Shown piece by piece: positions 39,072 through 48,884 of a stretch of 64,000 nucleotides of DNA (positions within the stretch are counted from its first letter, which is position 1; every line of letters begins with the position of its first letter). A model generated the notes under the pieces. The model ran no database searches. It saw only the letters and a program-made list of their open reading frames with translations, and was not told the DNA's origin. This DNA comes from Anabaena sp. 4-3 (GTDB lineage: Bacteria > Cyanobacteriota > Cyanobacteriia > Cyanobacteriales > Nostocaceae): NCBI RefSeq assembly GCF_001597745.1, contig NZ_LUHJ01000026.1, forward strand, positions 375,886 to 439,885, given 5' to 3'. Position numbers and translations under genes: made by a program.

Positions 39072-40274
39072 ATGAAAATCTGTATTGTGACCCATAAAGT
39101 TAGAAAAGGTGATGGTCAAGGTAGAGTCAATTATGAAGTTGTGAAAGAGGCTCTACGTCAGGGGCATCACCTCACATTATTAGCTAGTGAGATTGCACCG
39201 GAATTAGCAGAAAATCAAGCTATAAATTGGGTGAAAATTCCGGTTGATGGCTATCCGACGGAATTTATTCGCAATTTCATTTTTGCTCAAAAAAGTGCTG
39301 ATTGGTTGCGAAAAAATCGCGCTAATTTTGACTTAATAAAAGTAAATGGAGCGATTACAAAAGCTACAGCCGATGTGAATGCTGTGCATTTTGTGCATAG
39401 TTCTTGGTTGCGATCGCCTGTGCATATTTCCCGTGTGCGTCGAGACTTGTATGGTGCGTACCAGTGGCTATACACAGCCCTAAATGCCCATTGGGAAAAA
39501 CAAGCTTTCCAAAGAGCCAAAATTGTCGTCGCCGTCTCGGAGAAAGTCGCCCAAGAATTAGTCGAAATTGGTGTACCCCGTTCCCGAATCCGGGTAATTG
39601 TCAATGGCGTGGATTTACAAGAATTTGCGCCCGGTGTAGCCAACCGTCAACAATTAGGGCTACCAGAAAACGTCACCTTAGCGTTATTTGCCGGAGATAT
39701 CCGTACACCCCGGAAAAACTTAGATAGCGTGCTGCAAGCTTTAGTCAAAGTTCCCGACTTACATCTAGCTGTAGTCGGAAATCCCGAAGGTAGCCCCTTT
39801 CCTGAGTTAGCAGCAAGTTTGGGGTTAAGCGATCGCGTTCATTTCGTCGGCTATCGTCGTGATATCGCCGATATTATGCGAACCGTCGATTTATTCGTGT
39901 TTCCTTCTCGATACGAAGCCTGCACCTTGGTATTGTTAGAAGCACTCGCCTCTGGATTACCCGTAATTACCGCCACCGCCACCGGGGGAGCAGAATTAGT
40001 CACCCCAGAGTGCGGCGTAGTTTTACCCGACTCAGATGATACTGACGCTTTAGCAACCGCCTTGTTGTCAATGGTGAGCGATCGCCAGCGTAGGCAACAA
40101 ATGAGTCAAGCCGCTAGGACTTTAGCCGAAAAGTACAGTTGGCAGACTATGGCACAAACCTATATGGATCTATTTGAGGAGTTCATTAGCCATGCAGAAC
40201 ACAGTTCTTATCCCCACCTATCGCCGTCCTCTCGATCTATCACGTTGCCTTACGGCACTACAAGCGCAAACTAA
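39072..40274 (+). CDS. glycosyltransferase family 4
   Basis: A 400-residue GT-B enzyme beginning MKICIVTHKVRKGDGQGRVNYEV. The N-terminal domain has FVHSSWLRSPVH near 107, and the C-terminal domain has VNGVDLQEFAPG near 177, LFAGDIRTPRKNLD near 205 and PSRYEACTLVLLEAL (E-x7-E, about 276-290). The last 30 residues (SSYPHLSPSSRS) are low-complexity, and the frame runs 83 bases into the next gene. This overlap is long for such operons, so the C-terminus may have been extended by loss of an earlier stop. It should act in HEP assembly. Confidence 0.9.
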   Translation: MKICIVTHKVRKGDGQGRVNYEVVKEALRQGHHLTLLASEIAPELAENQAINWVKIPVDGYPTEFIRNFIFAQKSADWLRKNRANFDLIKVNGAITKATADVNAVHFVHSSWLRSPVHISRVRRDLYGAYQWLYTALNAHWEKQAFQRAKIVVAVSEKVAQELVEIGVPRSRIRVIVNGVDLQEFAPGVANRQQLGLPENVTLALFAGDIRTPRKNLDSVLQALVKVPDLHLAVVGNPEGSPFPELAASLGLSDRVHFVGYRRDIADIMRTVDLFVFPSRYEACTLVLLEALASGLPVITATATGGAELVTPECGVVLPDSDDTDALATALLSMVSDRQRRQQMSQAARTLAEKYSWQTMAQTYMDLFEEFISHAEHSSYPHLSPSSRSITLPYGTTSAN

Positions 40275-41157
40275 ACCAGCCAACCAAATAATAGTAGTTG
40301 TCCGCGACACAGATACAGAAACAAGGCAATTCCTCGCCAACTTCGATCCTCAACACCTACCACTACAAACCGTCACAGTCACACAACCAGGGGTAGTTGC
40401 CGCCCTCAACGCTGGCATGGCAGCAGTCACAGGTGATATAGTTTCCATCACCGATGACGATGCCGCCCCCCGTCCTGATTGGTTAGCAAGTATCAACGCC
40501 CATTTTCTCAAAGATACTGCTGTCGTTGGCGTTGGTGGTCGTGACTGGATTCACCAAGGCAACCAAATATTAGACGCATCCCGCCCAATAGTCGGACAAT
40601 TGCAGTGGTTTGGACGAGTCATTGGCAACCATCACCTAGGAGTAGGAGAACCCCGCGAAGTCGATATTCTCAAAGGCGTAAACATGAGTTTTCGCACCCA
40701 AGCCATCGGAGAATTACATTTTGATCAACGGATGCGAGGCACAGGCGCACAAGTACATTTTGAAATGGCCTTCACCCTAGCCTTAAAACGTGCAGGTGGA
40801 AAAATAATTTACGATCCCCAAATTGCCGTAGATCACTATCCAGCCCAAAGATTTGACGAAGACCAACGTCATAATTTTAACGCGATCGCCCAAATAAACC
40901 TAGTCCATAACGAAACCCTCATCCTATTAGAACATCTCCCACCCCTACGCCGTACCATCTTCCTATTGTGGGCAATCATCATAGGTACAAGAGACTGCTA
41001 CGGCTTCCTCCAATGGCTGAGATTCTTCCCCAGCCAAAGCCAACTAGCAACCCGCAAACTCATAGCCTCACTACAAGGACGTTGGCAAGCCTATCAACAA
41101 TTCCAAACCCAAAACCCACTCAAACCGCCCCTAACACAACTACAAAACTCAAACTAA
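40192..41157 (+). CDS. glycosyltransferase family 2
   Basis: A 321-residue GT-A enzyme. The start ATG 40192 gives MQNTVLIPTYRRPLDLSRC; the TTG at 40174 is less likely. Motifs are IIVVVRDTDTETR near 32, SITDDDAAPRPDW near 88 (DXD), and GVNMSFRTQAIG near 165. The C-terminal region has a hydrophobic stretch, TIFLLWAIIIGTRDCYG (about 260-276), that may associate with the membrane. It overlaps the preceding GT4 gene by 83 bases in a different frame. The role is in HEP synthesis, inferred from the island. Confidence 0.9.
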   Translation: MQNTVLIPTYRRPLDLSRCLTALQAQTKPANQIIVVVRDTDTETRQFLANFDPQHLPLQTVTVTQPGVVAALNAGMAAVTGDIVSITDDDAAPRPDWLASINAHFLKDTAVVGVGGRDWIHQGNQILDASRPIVGQLQWFGRVIGNHHLGVGEPREVDILKGVNMSFRTQAIGELHFDQRMRGTGAQVHFEMAFTLALKRAGGKIIYDPQIAVDHYPAQRFDEDQRHNFNAIAQINLVHNETLILLEHLPPLRRTIFLLWAIIIGTRDCYGFLQWLRFFPSQSQLATRKLIASLQGRWQAYQQFQTQNPLKPPLTQLQNSN

Positions 41158-41278
41158 TTTTGTAGGCGCAAGCCTTCCCGCAGGCTATGCGTGAATTTTG
41201 AATTTTGAATGAGAGAATTTTGAATTTTGAATTAACATTAGCGTGCCTCTGCGTTTAAAAAAATTGTAGGAAATACCA

Positions 41279-42715
41279 GTGATTTCTCAACAAATACTCT
41301 TTAACACCTTTTCAAACCAAAAATTTTCACCCAAACAGCGATCGCTAGAAGGTTGGCTAGTCATCCTCGGCTTTATACTACTAACAACAACTTGCTATTT
41401 TGCCGGTGCTGCTAGCCTACTCCGGATAATTTATCCAGCCACAGCTTTTGTTGTAGCGATATTTTTATACTTGCGCCATCCCATCCTGTATATCGGCTTC
41501 AACTGGTGGATTTGGTTTCTCACCGCCTTTGCCACCCGGCTAGTTGACTATCGCATCGGTTGGGATCCCACCCGCCAAATGATGGTAGCACCCTATTTAG
41601 TATCATTTGTCAGCATTGCTACCTTCATCAAATACTTACCCAGTGCAGCCCGCCAGGGAGGCTTACCCTTTATTCTCCCCGCCTTGGGTGTATTTTATGC
41701 CTTTCTAGTAGGATTAATTTTTAATGCACCGCTTCCCGTAGCCAGGGGCTTTTTAGATTGGGTTAGTCCCATCATTTTCGCCTTTCATTTGTTTGTCAAC
41801 TGGCGAGACTACCCCAGCTATCGCCAAAATATGCAACGAGTATTTTTCTGGTGCGTATTACTCACAGGGGCTTACGGCGTGTATCAATTTGTAGTAGCTC
41901 CAGAGTGGGATCGTTATTGGCTAATAGAATCAAAACTTTACACCAGTTCCGGCTCACCTGAACCCTTTGGGATGCGGGTATGGAGTACAATGCACTCTGT
42001 TGGCCCCTATGCAGCCGTCTTACAAGCTGGCTTATTGTTAATGTTTACCAGCACTCAAGGGGCGTTAACTTTTCCAGCGTCCGCCTTTGGTTATTTATCA
42101 TTCCTACTTACCCAAGCACGTAGCAACTGGGGAGGTTGGCTACTGGGGGTAGTGATGATTTTCATATCAGTAAAAACGCGGATTCAAATGCGTTTAATCG
42201 CCATCATTTTGATGATGGCAATCTGCGTTGTACCCTTGACAACTATCGAGCCAATTTCTGAAGTTGTGGCTGAACGGATGGAAAGTTTTACCAATCTGGA
42301 ACAAGATACTAGCTTTAGAGATAGATCAGGGAACTATGACAGAAACTTGAATCTTGCCTTAACTAATGGACTGGGTAACGGTTTAGGAAATATTTGGAAA
42401 GTCAACGAAGAAACAGGACAAATCGAAGTATTTGTAGTTGACAGTGGAATTTTAGATATGTTTTTCACCTTGGGATGGTTTGGAACAATCCCATATTTAG
42501 GCGGATTAATCTTATTACTTTACAACGTTTGTAGCTATAGTGAAGCCCGGTTTGATAGTTTTGTCAGTGCTGCCCGTGCTATTGGTATAAGTTTTTGCGC
42601 CCAGCTAATTATCAGTAGTGGAATGCTGAGTATCATGGGGATGATTTTGTGGGGATTTTTAGCGATGGCAATGGCAGCCCACAAGTATTACAAGCAGCAA
42701 GGAATTAGTTATTAG
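41279..42715 (+). CDS. O-antigen polymerase/ligase-like membrane protein
   Basis: A 478-residue protein starting at GTG with about eleven to twelve hydrophobic segments. It has the Wzy/WaaL-type layout, with a large polar loop (about 215-240, WLIESKLYTSSGSPEPFGMRVWST) and a second soluble loop (about 330-385, RMESFTNLEQDTSFRDRSGNYD). The loop sequence FGMRVWSTMHSVGPYA is shared by a subgroup of cyanobacterial polymerase-like proteins. It probably polymerises or attaches HEP repeats at the periplasmic face. The stop codon lies inside a heptanucleotide repeat block. It is the last gene of the island. Confidence 0.85.
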   Translation: MISQQILFNTFSNQKFSPKQRSLEGWLVILGFILLTTTCYFAGAASLLRIIYPATAFVVAIFLYLRHPILYIGFNWWIWFLTAFATRLVDYRIGWDPTRQMMVAPYLVSFVSIATFIKYLPSAARQGGLPFILPALGVFYAFLVGLIFNAPLPVARGFLDWVSPIIFAFHLFVNWRDYPSYRQNMQRVFFWCVLLTGAYGVYQFVVAPEWDRYWLIESKLYTSSGSPEPFGMRVWSTMHSVGPYAAVLQAGLLLMFTSTQGALTFPASAFGYLSFLLTQARSNWGGWLLGVVMIFISVKTRIQMRLIAIILMMAICVVPLTTIEPISEVVAERMESFTNLEQDTSFRDRSGNYDRNLNLALTNGLGNGLGNIWKVNEETGQIEVFVVDSGILDMFFTLGWFGTIPYLGGLILLLYNVCSYSEARFDSFVSAARAIGISFCAQLIISSGMLSIMGMILWGFLAMAMAAHKYYKQQGISY

Positions 42716-42743
42716 TCATTAGTCATTAGTCATTAGTCATTAG
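42711..42743. repeat. heptanucleotide tandem repeats
   Basis: Four full units of ATTAGTC and a partial one follow directly from the end of the polymerase-like gene, and its TAG stop (42713-42715) is part of the first unit. They resemble the repeats at 31678-31727. Confidence 0.9.
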
Positions 42744-42836
42744 CTTCCTTCTCCTCCGCTTCCCCTACTCCCCCAACTGTACTGGTGCATCTGAAATTGG
42801 TACAATTCAGGGTGCAAGAGAGGAGAACATTCACAG

Positions 42837-43571
42837 ATGGTAGCTACCCATACGGATTTAAATATTGCTGCTCTAGAGGCAGAATACAGTCAGAAATCAC
42901 CAAGGGAAATTCTCAAGTTTGCCTTGGATACTTTTAACAACATGGCAATTTCCTTCAGTGGTGCTGAGGATGTTGTTCTCATTGATATTGCTTCCAAGAT
43001 TACCAAAGATTTCCGTGTGTTTACCCTTGACACAGGACGCTTGCACCCAGAAACATATCAGTTATTGGATCAAGTTAGAAAACATTATGGTATCAAATTA
43101 GAAGTAATGTTCCCTGATACGGCAGAAGTTCAAGCTTTGGTAGAAGAAAAGGGAATGTTTAGCTTCTACGAAGATGGTCATAAAGAATGCTGTGCAGTTC
43201 GCAAAGTTAAGCCCCTGCGCCGCAAACTTAACACCCTTGATGCTTGGGTAACAGGACAACGCAAAGACCAAAGTCCCAGCACCCGCAACCATATTCCTGT
43301 AATTGAACTTGATACTGCCTTCTCTACAGAAGACCATCAATTAATTAAGTTTAACCCCTTAGCCAACTGGTCTTCTGCTCAAGTGTGGGAATATATCCGC
43401 GCTTTAGATGTACCTTACAACAAATTACACGAGCGCGGTTTTATCAGCATTGGTTGCGAACCCTGCACCAGACCTGTTTTACCCAACCAGCACGAACGGG
43501 AAGGCCGTTGGTGGTGGGAAGAGTCTACCGCTAAGGAGTGCGGTTTACACGCAGGTAATTTGCAAAAATAG
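42837..43571 (+). CDS. cysH: phosphoadenylyl-sulfate (PAPS/APS) reductase
   Basis: A 244-residue assimilatory sulfonucleotide reductase. The P-loop-like [14 protein letters not shown] (about 39-52), [10 protein letters not shown] (about 69-78), [12 protein letters not shown] (about 120-131), GCEPCTRPV (about 205-213) and the C-terminal KECGLH with its catalytic Cys are all present. The Cys-Cys and Cys-x-x-Cys pairs form a [4Fe-4S] site in APS-type reductases, so this enzyme should be of the iron-sulfur class whatever its substrate. It reduces activated sulfate to sulfite in the cytoplasm. The ATG follows GAGAGGAGAAC. A hairpin after the stop is its terminator. It is not linked to the polysaccharide genes by function. 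Confidence 0.93.
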   Translation: MVATHTDLNIAALEAEYSQKSPREILKFALDTFNNMAISFSGAEDVVLIDIASKITKDFRVFTLDTGRLHPETYQLLDQVRKHYGIKLEVMFPDTAEVQALVEEKGMFSFYEDGHKECCAVRKVKPLRRKLNTLDAWVTGQRKDQSPSTRNHIPVIELDTAFSTEDHQLIKFNPLANWSSAQVWEYIRALDVPYNKLHERGFISIGCEPCTRPVLPNQHEREGRWWWEESTAKECGLHAGNLQK

Positions 43572-43585
43572 TTAAGTAGTAGGTG

Positions 43586-43614
43586 AGGTGCGTTAAGTTT
43601 TGACTAGCGCACCT
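43586..43614 (+). terminator. likely cysH terminator
   Basis: AGGTGCG (43586-43592) and CGCACCT (43608-43614) form a 7-bp stem with a 15-base loop directly after the cysH stop. The gene to the right converges on it from the minus strand, so the hairpin may serve both. There is no strong T-run. Confidence 0.5.
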
Positions 43615-43626
43615 GAATTTATCAGG

Positions 43627-44166
43627 TCACAACTCAATCATAAAACTATCTCGTAAATGAAAATCAGCATCTACACCTTTATGAGTTAATGCCCAGTAGG
43701 TTAGATGACTGTTTTGTTGTTTAATGACAGTGGTAATTGCTACTTCAATGGGTTGGTTTTCTGAGATGATTGGATTCAAATCAACATTCAAAGTCAGCAC
43801 TAAACTATCTGATTGATTCTGCACACTCAACGGCAGCACACTAAAAGCTGTTTCTTGTTGCATTCCTTGGCGATAGTTATCAAAGTGATAGATGTTCCAA
43901 TGTCTAGCCGGGGAAAGGTTAAATTCCCAATAACTTTGAGAATTTTTCACACCCAAAAAAAACTCAAAGCAGGTATTTTCCCATAGTTCATGTTTTCGCT
44001 TTGGTGTGTCTGCGGGTGGAGGAATGATAATTTTTTCTAAGTCGCCTGTTAGTTGGTAGGTGATGGTGAGTTGATTTTGATGACGGTTGATGTTACCTGT
44101 GATTTTGACATCAGGTAAAGATTCCCCAGAGGGGAATGGTTGTAAAGTAAATGTTTGTTGGTTCAT
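43627..44166 (-). CDS. DOMON-like domain protein
   Basis: A 179-residue beta-rich protein of the DOMON-like class, with LWENTCFEFFLGVKNSQSYWEFNLSP near residues 60-86 as the family signature and HWNIYHFDNYRQGM after it. The C-terminus ends LTHKGVDADFHLRDSF. DOMON-type domains bind sugars or haem; here the ligand is unknown. The gene start overlaps the stop of the upstream kinase gene by 4 bases (ATGA), so the two are translationally coupled. This suggests a role with the sugar kinase, for example as a sensor or binding protein. No signal peptide is seen, so it acts in the cytoplasm. Confidence 0.8.
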   Translation of the reverse strand: MNQQTFTLQPFPSGESLPDVKITGNINRHQNQLTITYQLTGDLEKIIIPPPADTPKRKHELWENTCFEFFLGVKNSQSYWEFNLSPARHWNIYHFDNYRQGMQQETAFSVLPLSVQNQSDSLVLTLNVDLNPIISENQPIEVAITTVIKQQNSHLTYWALTHKGVDADFHLRDSFMIEL

Positions 44167-45281
44167 TTCATGTCTTGAATAATTTGGCGAATCTGAGTTT
44201 CTTGAGATTCTATACTTTCGGTAAGCTTAAACTGTACAATTGCTCTGGCTAAGTTATGTTCTGGATGCTTGACTTTAAAGTAGACATTCCCGGCTAAATA
44301 ATCCGCAAAAAACCGCAACCCTAACTCAAAGGCTATCAGGCGAATAGCATCATACATATATGTGTAATCGTTCTCAGTCAAAAACGCTTGAGCTACGGAA
44401 AGATAACCTCGTAATATTCCCTGACATAAATCTGTATCAAAATAGACATTATTCCAGTCTGCTGTTTCTTCCCCAGCCGGATTACAACCAGAACGCAAAC
44501 AGTCACCAATGTCGTAATGTACTAACCCCGGCTTTACTGTGTCTAGGTCGATGACACTGACGGCTTTGTGAGTGCTGGTGTCAAACATAACATTATTAAT
44601 TTTGGGGTCGCCGTGCATTAACCGCAGAGGTAGTATACCCTGAGCTTTGGCATTTTCTAGGATATGTGCAAAGGTGGCGCGATCGCTCACAAACTGTAGG
44701 CAATAATTTACTTCTGGGGAGGGTTGCGGTGTAGTCGTCGCCAAAACTTCTTGATAATGGCGCAGGTAAAGCGGTGTGATGTGAAAACCTTCCAGGGTAT
44801 CGGCTAATTTTTCCGGTGGTAAGTCGCTAATTAAGTTGTGAAACATCCCCAAAGCGTAGCCAATTTCTTGCGCCTGTTCTACACTTTGCATGGTGTCGAA
44901 AGACTGCGACCCAGCAATAAAGCTAATTCCTCGCCAAAAGTTGCCCTCAGCATCAATATAATAGTCTTGAGCTTGCTGTGTTGATAAAACGCGGGGTACT
45001 TCCCAACGACGGTCTAAGGGGGTATGTTGTAGTCTTTGGCGTACATGGTCTGTGAAAGTACGCATATTCTGCATAATCAGTTGGGGTTGGCGGAATACCT
45101 GCGTGTTGATGCGTTGCAGGATAAAATGCTGTTCCCCAGGAGCATCAAGAGTGACTAAGAAAGTATCATTTATATTACCACTGCCAAAACCGCGAACATC
45201 CACAACTTGACTCTCAAGCGTGAATTGTTGAGCGATCGCCACCAGATTTCCTATACCATGAGTCCTGATAACTGTTGTCAT
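44163..45281 (-). CDS. phosphotransferase family protein, NahK-like sugar kinase
   Basis: A 372-residue APH-fold kinase. It has FGSGNINDTFLV (about 32-43), LMHGDPKINNVMFD (about 216-229, the catalytic Asp loop) and VIDLDTVKPGLVHYDIGDCLRSGCNPAGEE (metal-binding Asp and the conserved NahK-type region), of which the last is quoted from two adjacent parts of the gene. This pattern is like N-acetylhexosamine 1-kinase, which phosphorylates GlcNAc or GalNAc at C1. It overlaps the DOMON-like gene, and an AGE-type sugar epimerase is encoded upstream on the same strand, so a salvage or recycling role for amino sugars is a fair inference. Confidence 0.8.
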   Translation of the reverse strand: MTTVIRTHGIGNLVAIAQQFTLESQVVDVRGFGSGNINDTFLVTLDAPGEQHFILQRINTQVFRQPQLIMQNMRTFTDHVRQRLQHTPLDRRWEVPRVLSTQQAQDYYIDAEGNFWRGISFIAGSQSFDTMQSVEQAQEIGYALGMFHNLISDLPPEKLADTLEGFHITPLYLRHYQEVLATTTPQPSPEVNYCLQFVSDRATFAHILENAKAQGILPLRLMHGDPKINNVMFDTSTHKAVSVIDLDTVKPGLVHYDIGDCLRSGCNPAGEETADWNNVYFDTDLCQGILRGYLSVAQAFLTENDYTYMYDAIRLIAFELGLRFFADYLAGNVYFKVKHPEHNLARAIVQFKLTESIESQETQIRQIIQDMK

Positions 45282-45388
45282 ATTGGTTTTTACTCCCCAC
45301 AGATGAATTGCACAAAGGCAATAGGAAATTATAGTAGCTTAAGTTTTCCGCCCAGTATATATATAAGTGTTGCAAAGAATGCGATCGC

Positions 45389-45733
45389 TTATTCACCACG
45401 GCGACAAATCAAGTTAGCATAGTTGAGTTCATCAGGATTTCGACGGAACAAATCGAGGATGTCGGAAACCGCAGAAAAATCATGTTGGCAAATTTGTTTG
45501 CCTTGAGCATCATACACCCGCACATAACCAGATTGATCGTCCTCCTGTCCAGGCATAGCAATCAATGCTGGAATTGCATAAACCACCGCTTGATACTTAC
45601 TATCAGGGTTAGTATATCGCTTGCGTTCATAAGCTAAGGGATGATGCGCCCCTCCTATCAGCCACAAAATATAGACTACTAATGCAACACCTCCAGCCAA
45701 GACTAAAAGCTGCGGTTTCCTTGAGTTTTGCAT
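45389..45733 (-). CDS. small secreted or membrane-anchored protein, unknown function
   Basis: A 114-residue protein with an N-terminal hydrophobic helix (about 9-27, LLVLAGGVALVVYILWLIG) and a soluble tail of about 85 residues containing RYTNPDSKYQAVVYAIPAL and two Cys (QICQHDF, LICRRG). The start is the ATG at 45733 (MQNSRKPQLL); a longer frame to 45790 would overlap the upstream gene. It begins just after the stop of that gene, suggesting co-transcription. No family is recognised. Confidence 0.6.
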   Translation of the reverse strand: MQNSRKPQLLVLAGGVALVVYILWLIGGAHHPLAYERKRYTNPDSKYQAVVYAIPALIAMPGQEDDQSGYVRVYDAQGKQICQHDFSAVSDILDLFRRNPDELNYANLICRRGE

Positions 45734-45738
45734 GATAA

Positions 45739-46107
45739 TTAGTTTCTCATGTTCCCTTTGCTGATCAGAAACAGAGAACCGGGTAGCCAAAATCCGAAAA
45801 TCAAACCTAAGCGGGAAGTAATCGCTAGCCAGTTGAGACTACGATTGTGGAACATATCATATATCGAATAAACGCACGAAGCCACACCAACTAAACCAAC
45901 CACCCGTAAACTAATAGCGTGACTTTGGGGAAACCAACAGGCGATCGCAAATACAAAGCACAATCCTACAAGAACTGTTGTACCAATGATAAATTCTACT
46001 TGTTTATCCGGTGGTCTGGTAGCAAATACACCAGGAGATTGCATCAACAGCGAAATTCCCCCCAGCATTGATAAAACTCCCAGCACTTTCCAAAAAGTTT
46101 TACTCAC
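45739..46107 (-). CDS. small membrane protein, unknown function
   Basis: A 122-residue protein with four hydrophobic helices (about 7-25, 38-57, 65-83, 94-113). It starts MSKTFWKVLGVLSMLGG. No family is recognised. It is followed 6 bases later by the 45733 gene on the same strand. An AGE epimerase lies just upstream, but separated by about 80 bases. Confidence 0.6.
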   Translation of the reverse strand: MSKTFWKVLGVLSMLGGISLLMQSPGVFATRPPDKQVEFIIGTTVLVGLCFVFAIACWFPQSHAISLRVVGLVGVASCVYSIYDMFHNRSLNWLAITSRLGLIFGFWLPGSLFLISKGNMRN

Positions 46108-46185
46108 AATTACTTCTCCTTTGGTGATGATTTTATACCACCTAGTGGGATAAGCTATTTTAGTACAAGTGAGGAGATTAGCGAT

Positions 46186-47397
46186 TTAAACTGACTGCAA
46201 ACTCAAAGCTTCAAACTGTCGCCAACACAGGTACATAGCACGGGGAACATGAAAACATCCTTTCCATTTACCCCCTTTCAGATTTAACAACACATCTCCA
46301 CGGCGATTGAGATAACCAAACCACTCACCATATTCTAAATCAGCAAAGTGTGACCAAGAATAATCATGGATTTTCTCATACCACTCCCAACACTCTACTC
46401 TCCCGGTGAGACGATAACCCATTGCTAAGGCCACTAAAGTTTCTAAATGCACCCACCACAGTTTTTGATCCCATTCCAACTGCTGCGGGGGATGTCCATC
46501 TGCATCCATAAAGTAATATAAGCCACCATATTCATTATCCCAAGCAAAATTCAGGATATTTAACACCACATCAACAGCTTGATTAATGGTTTTGCGGTCG
46601 TTTTTACGGTTGGCGATATCCATAATAAACCACATGGCTTCAATCCCATGACCAGGATTAATTAACCTGCCATCAAAACAATCAATGTGAGAACCATCAG
46701 GAGTAACGTTTTCATACATCAATCCCCGTTCTTTGTCCAGAAAATCTGTCATGACTTCCTGAACGGTTGCAGTTAAGACACTTTCTAAAGTTTCTTCAGA
46801 TAGCAACCATTCCATTTCTAGGGTGAGGTTGGCTAAAATCATCGGCACAGCTAAGGCTTTCATGGGGCGTGTGCCGGGGTAAGTTTTGCTATATTTACCT
46901 TTAGGATGTTCTTGACGGCGTAGCACATTGTTGTATGCTTGCATTGCTACCTCCTGCGCCCATTCTTCACCAGAGGCTAAAGCATACTGACTAAATGCCA
47001 TTGCCGCAAAGCAATCAGAGAATATATTATAAGGCTGAACTAATGGTTTTCCGGCACGAGTCAGGGCAAAATACCAGTTACCTTCGTTATCTCTGCCGTG
47101 TTTAGCTAAAAATTTTGCGCCATTACTAGCGATTTTTAACCAGTTTTCCCGTTGTTCTAGTTGGTTGCACAGCATGGAAAAAGTCCACACTTGGCGATTT
47201 TGCAACCAGATAAATTTGTCTGTATCATATACCTCGCCTTGACGATTTAAGCAGGTGAAATAACCGCCTTGTTCCCAGTCTACTGAATGTTTTTCCCAAA
47301 ATGGCAAGACATCATTGAGAAGGGTGTGTTGATAAAGTGCTGCTAGTGCTGAAAAATCCTGCGCCATATTCCCCTGGTGAAAAGCAACAGGGTTCAT
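46186..47397 (-). CDS. N-acylglucosamine 2-epimerase family protein
   Basis: A 403-residue (alpha/alpha)6-barrel protein of the AGE/cellobiose 2-epimerase family. The usual His and Trp motifs are visible: [13 protein letters not shown] near residue 95, [12 protein letters not shown] near 240, [14 protein letters not shown] near 310, and [16 protein letters not shown] near the end. It interconverts a glucosamine-type and a mannosamine-type sugar, or epimerises a disaccharide end. A longer N-terminus (start 47397) and a Met at 47367 (MAQDFSAL) are both possible. It lies near the NahK-like kinase on the same strand, which fits a sugar-recycling role. Confidence 0.85.
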   Translation of the reverse strand: MNPVAFHQGNMAQDFSALAALYQHTLLNDVLPFWEKHSVDWEQGGYFTCLNRQGEVYDTDKFIWLQNRQVWTFSMLCNQLEQRENWLKIASNGAKFLAKHGRDNEGNWYFALTRAGKPLVQPYNIFSDCFAAMAFSQYALASGEEWAQEVAMQAYNNVLRRQEHPKGKYSKTYPGTRPMKALAVPMILANLTLEMEWLLSEETLESVLTATVQEVMTDFLDKERGLMYENVTPDGSHIDCFDGRLINPGHGIEAMWFIMDIANRKNDRKTINQAVDVVLNILNFAWDNEYGGLYYFMDADGHPPQQLEWDQKLWWVHLETLVALAMGYRLTGRVECWEWYEKIHDYSWSHFADLEYGEWFGYLNRRGDVLLNLKGGKWKGCFHVPRAMYLCWRQFEALSLQSV

Positions 47398-47440
47398 TAT
47401 CGCTTTGCTGGCGATGAACTACAAGTATTTTAAATTTTAT

Positions 47441-47591
47441 ATCATGTCCGTTTGAATAGTTATCATATCTGTTGGGGTAGGGAACAGGGAACAGGTAACA
47501 GGAAGGAACAGGCAACAGGGAACAGGAAGGATCAGGGAAGAAGAAAAGATCAGCATCGAAAACTTATCATAAGTAATTAGCCGGACATGAT
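47441..47591. mobile_element. miniature inverted-repeat element
   Basis: ATCATGTCCG at 47441-47450 and CGGACATGAT at 47582-47591 are inverted repeats whose similarity continues inward for about 30 bases (TTTGAATAGTTATCATA against the complement of TTATCATAAGTAATTAG). Purine-rich GGGAACAGG repeats lie between. The sequence TTATCATATCTGTTG is also found near 5407, so the same repeat family occurs twice in the window. Confidence 0.6.
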
Positions 47592-47626
47592 GTTAATTGG
47601 TTTGACAGCACCCTGTAGTCAGTGGT

Positions 47627-48736
47627 TTATCTACCAATTAAAACTTCTTCTTTGATGATTTCCCGATGAAGATTGTAGTTTTTGGCTAATTCGCGGTAGA
47701 CAGTGAGGGTTTCCTCGTTGACGCGCGTAGCTTTGAAGCGTTCAAGGTTTTTTTGTGCGCGATATTTATATTTTTCCAGTTGTTGCGGATTTCTGAGTAA
47801 TTTGCTCAACGCATCTGCTAAACTTTGACTATCTTTGGGTGGAATCAGAACACCAGCCTGTCCATGATCCAAAGTTTCAGGAATGCCATCTACATTACTA
47901 GCAATAATCGCACACCCAGCTTCTCGCGCTTCTGTCAGCACTAAACCAAATGATTCGCAATGGGAAGCCAGCACAAAGATATCGGTTGCTAGCATATAGC
48001 GTTGTGGTTCTGGCTGAAATCCTTCAAAATGAATGCGATGACTAAAGGGTGTATTGTTCACCATTGTCTCAAACATGGTGCGATCTGGCCCATCCCCGAC
48101 TAAATATAAATGTGCTGGCGGAAATTCCGGCGCGAGTTTCATAAAAGCTGTGATTAATTCCGCAATTCCTTTGCGGGTATACATCCCGGCTACAGTGGTA
48201 ATTGCTGGACGATGTAATGGTAATGGTTGATAATCTGGTAGTTGGCGATGCCGGGGACTACCCAAGGTGCCGTTAGTAACTATTCTCAGTTTCTTTTTGG
48301 GTATACCACGCCGGATCATAGAATTAGCTACAGCATGACTAACTGCTATGACTCTATCTGCTAATCCCATCAGGATGGCACTACGCTGAAACTCATTGTG
48401 TACTGTGGAGACTAAACCATAATTACAGCCATTTCTCAACATCGCCGCTAGCACTACGCCTGTCATCATGTGTGCATGAATAATATCTGGCTGAAATTTT
48501 TGTATCAATTGCCGCAACTGCCATGCAGCTTTAATTATATTAAATGGTTGTCTAGACTGATCTAAATGAAAATGTCTGACACCATAACTTCCGAGTAAGG
48601 CGGCGTATTCTCCTCCCGCCGAAGCCACAGCAATTTCATAACCACTTTTTGCTTGTAAACAGGCTAGGTCTACTGCTACATTGACAATACCATTACCGAT
48701 TTCTTGGACATGATTAGTAATATGTAATATTCTCAC
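47627..48736 (-). CDS. glycosyltransferase family 4
   Basis: A 369-residue GT-B enzyme starting MRILHITNHVQEIGNGIVNVAVD. It has DIIHAHMMTGVVLA near 85, VSTVHNEFQRSA near 108, the donor-domain GMYTRKGIAELI near 183, and CESFGLVLTEAREAG (E-x7-E, about 257-271). The end has a basic tail. It should act in a surface polysaccharide pathway. It is the first gene of the second glycan cluster and transcribed away from the plus-strand GT genes there. The sugar is unknown. Confidence 0.9.
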   Translation of the reverse strand: MRILHITNHVQEIGNGIVNVAVDLACLQAKSGYEIAVASAGGEYAALLGSYGVRHFHLDQSRQPFNIIKAAWQLRQLIQKFQPDIIHAHMMTGVVLAAMLRNGCNYGLVSTVHNEFQRSAILMGLADRVIAVSHAVANSMIRRGIPKKKLRIVTNGTLGSPRHRQLPDYQPLPLHRPAITTVAGMYTRKGIAELITAFMKLAPEFPPAHLYLVGDGPDRTMFETMVNNTPFSHRIHFEGFQPEPQRYMLATDIFVLASHCESFGLVLTEAREAGCAIIASNVDGIPETLDHGQAGVLIPPKDSQSLADALSKLLRNPQQLEKYKYRAQKNLERFKATRVNEETLTVYRELAKNYNLHREIIKEEVLIGR

Positions 48737-48884
48737 CTAAATGTTCTCCATAGGAATTATAGATAATTACCTAGACAAATTCTTGTTTTATTCTGGTTAT
48801 CGACCAAAAATTTATATGGGCTGTAAATTTGATGTGAAGATGCGCCCTAATAATGATTATTATAAGCTGAACAGAATTTACTAT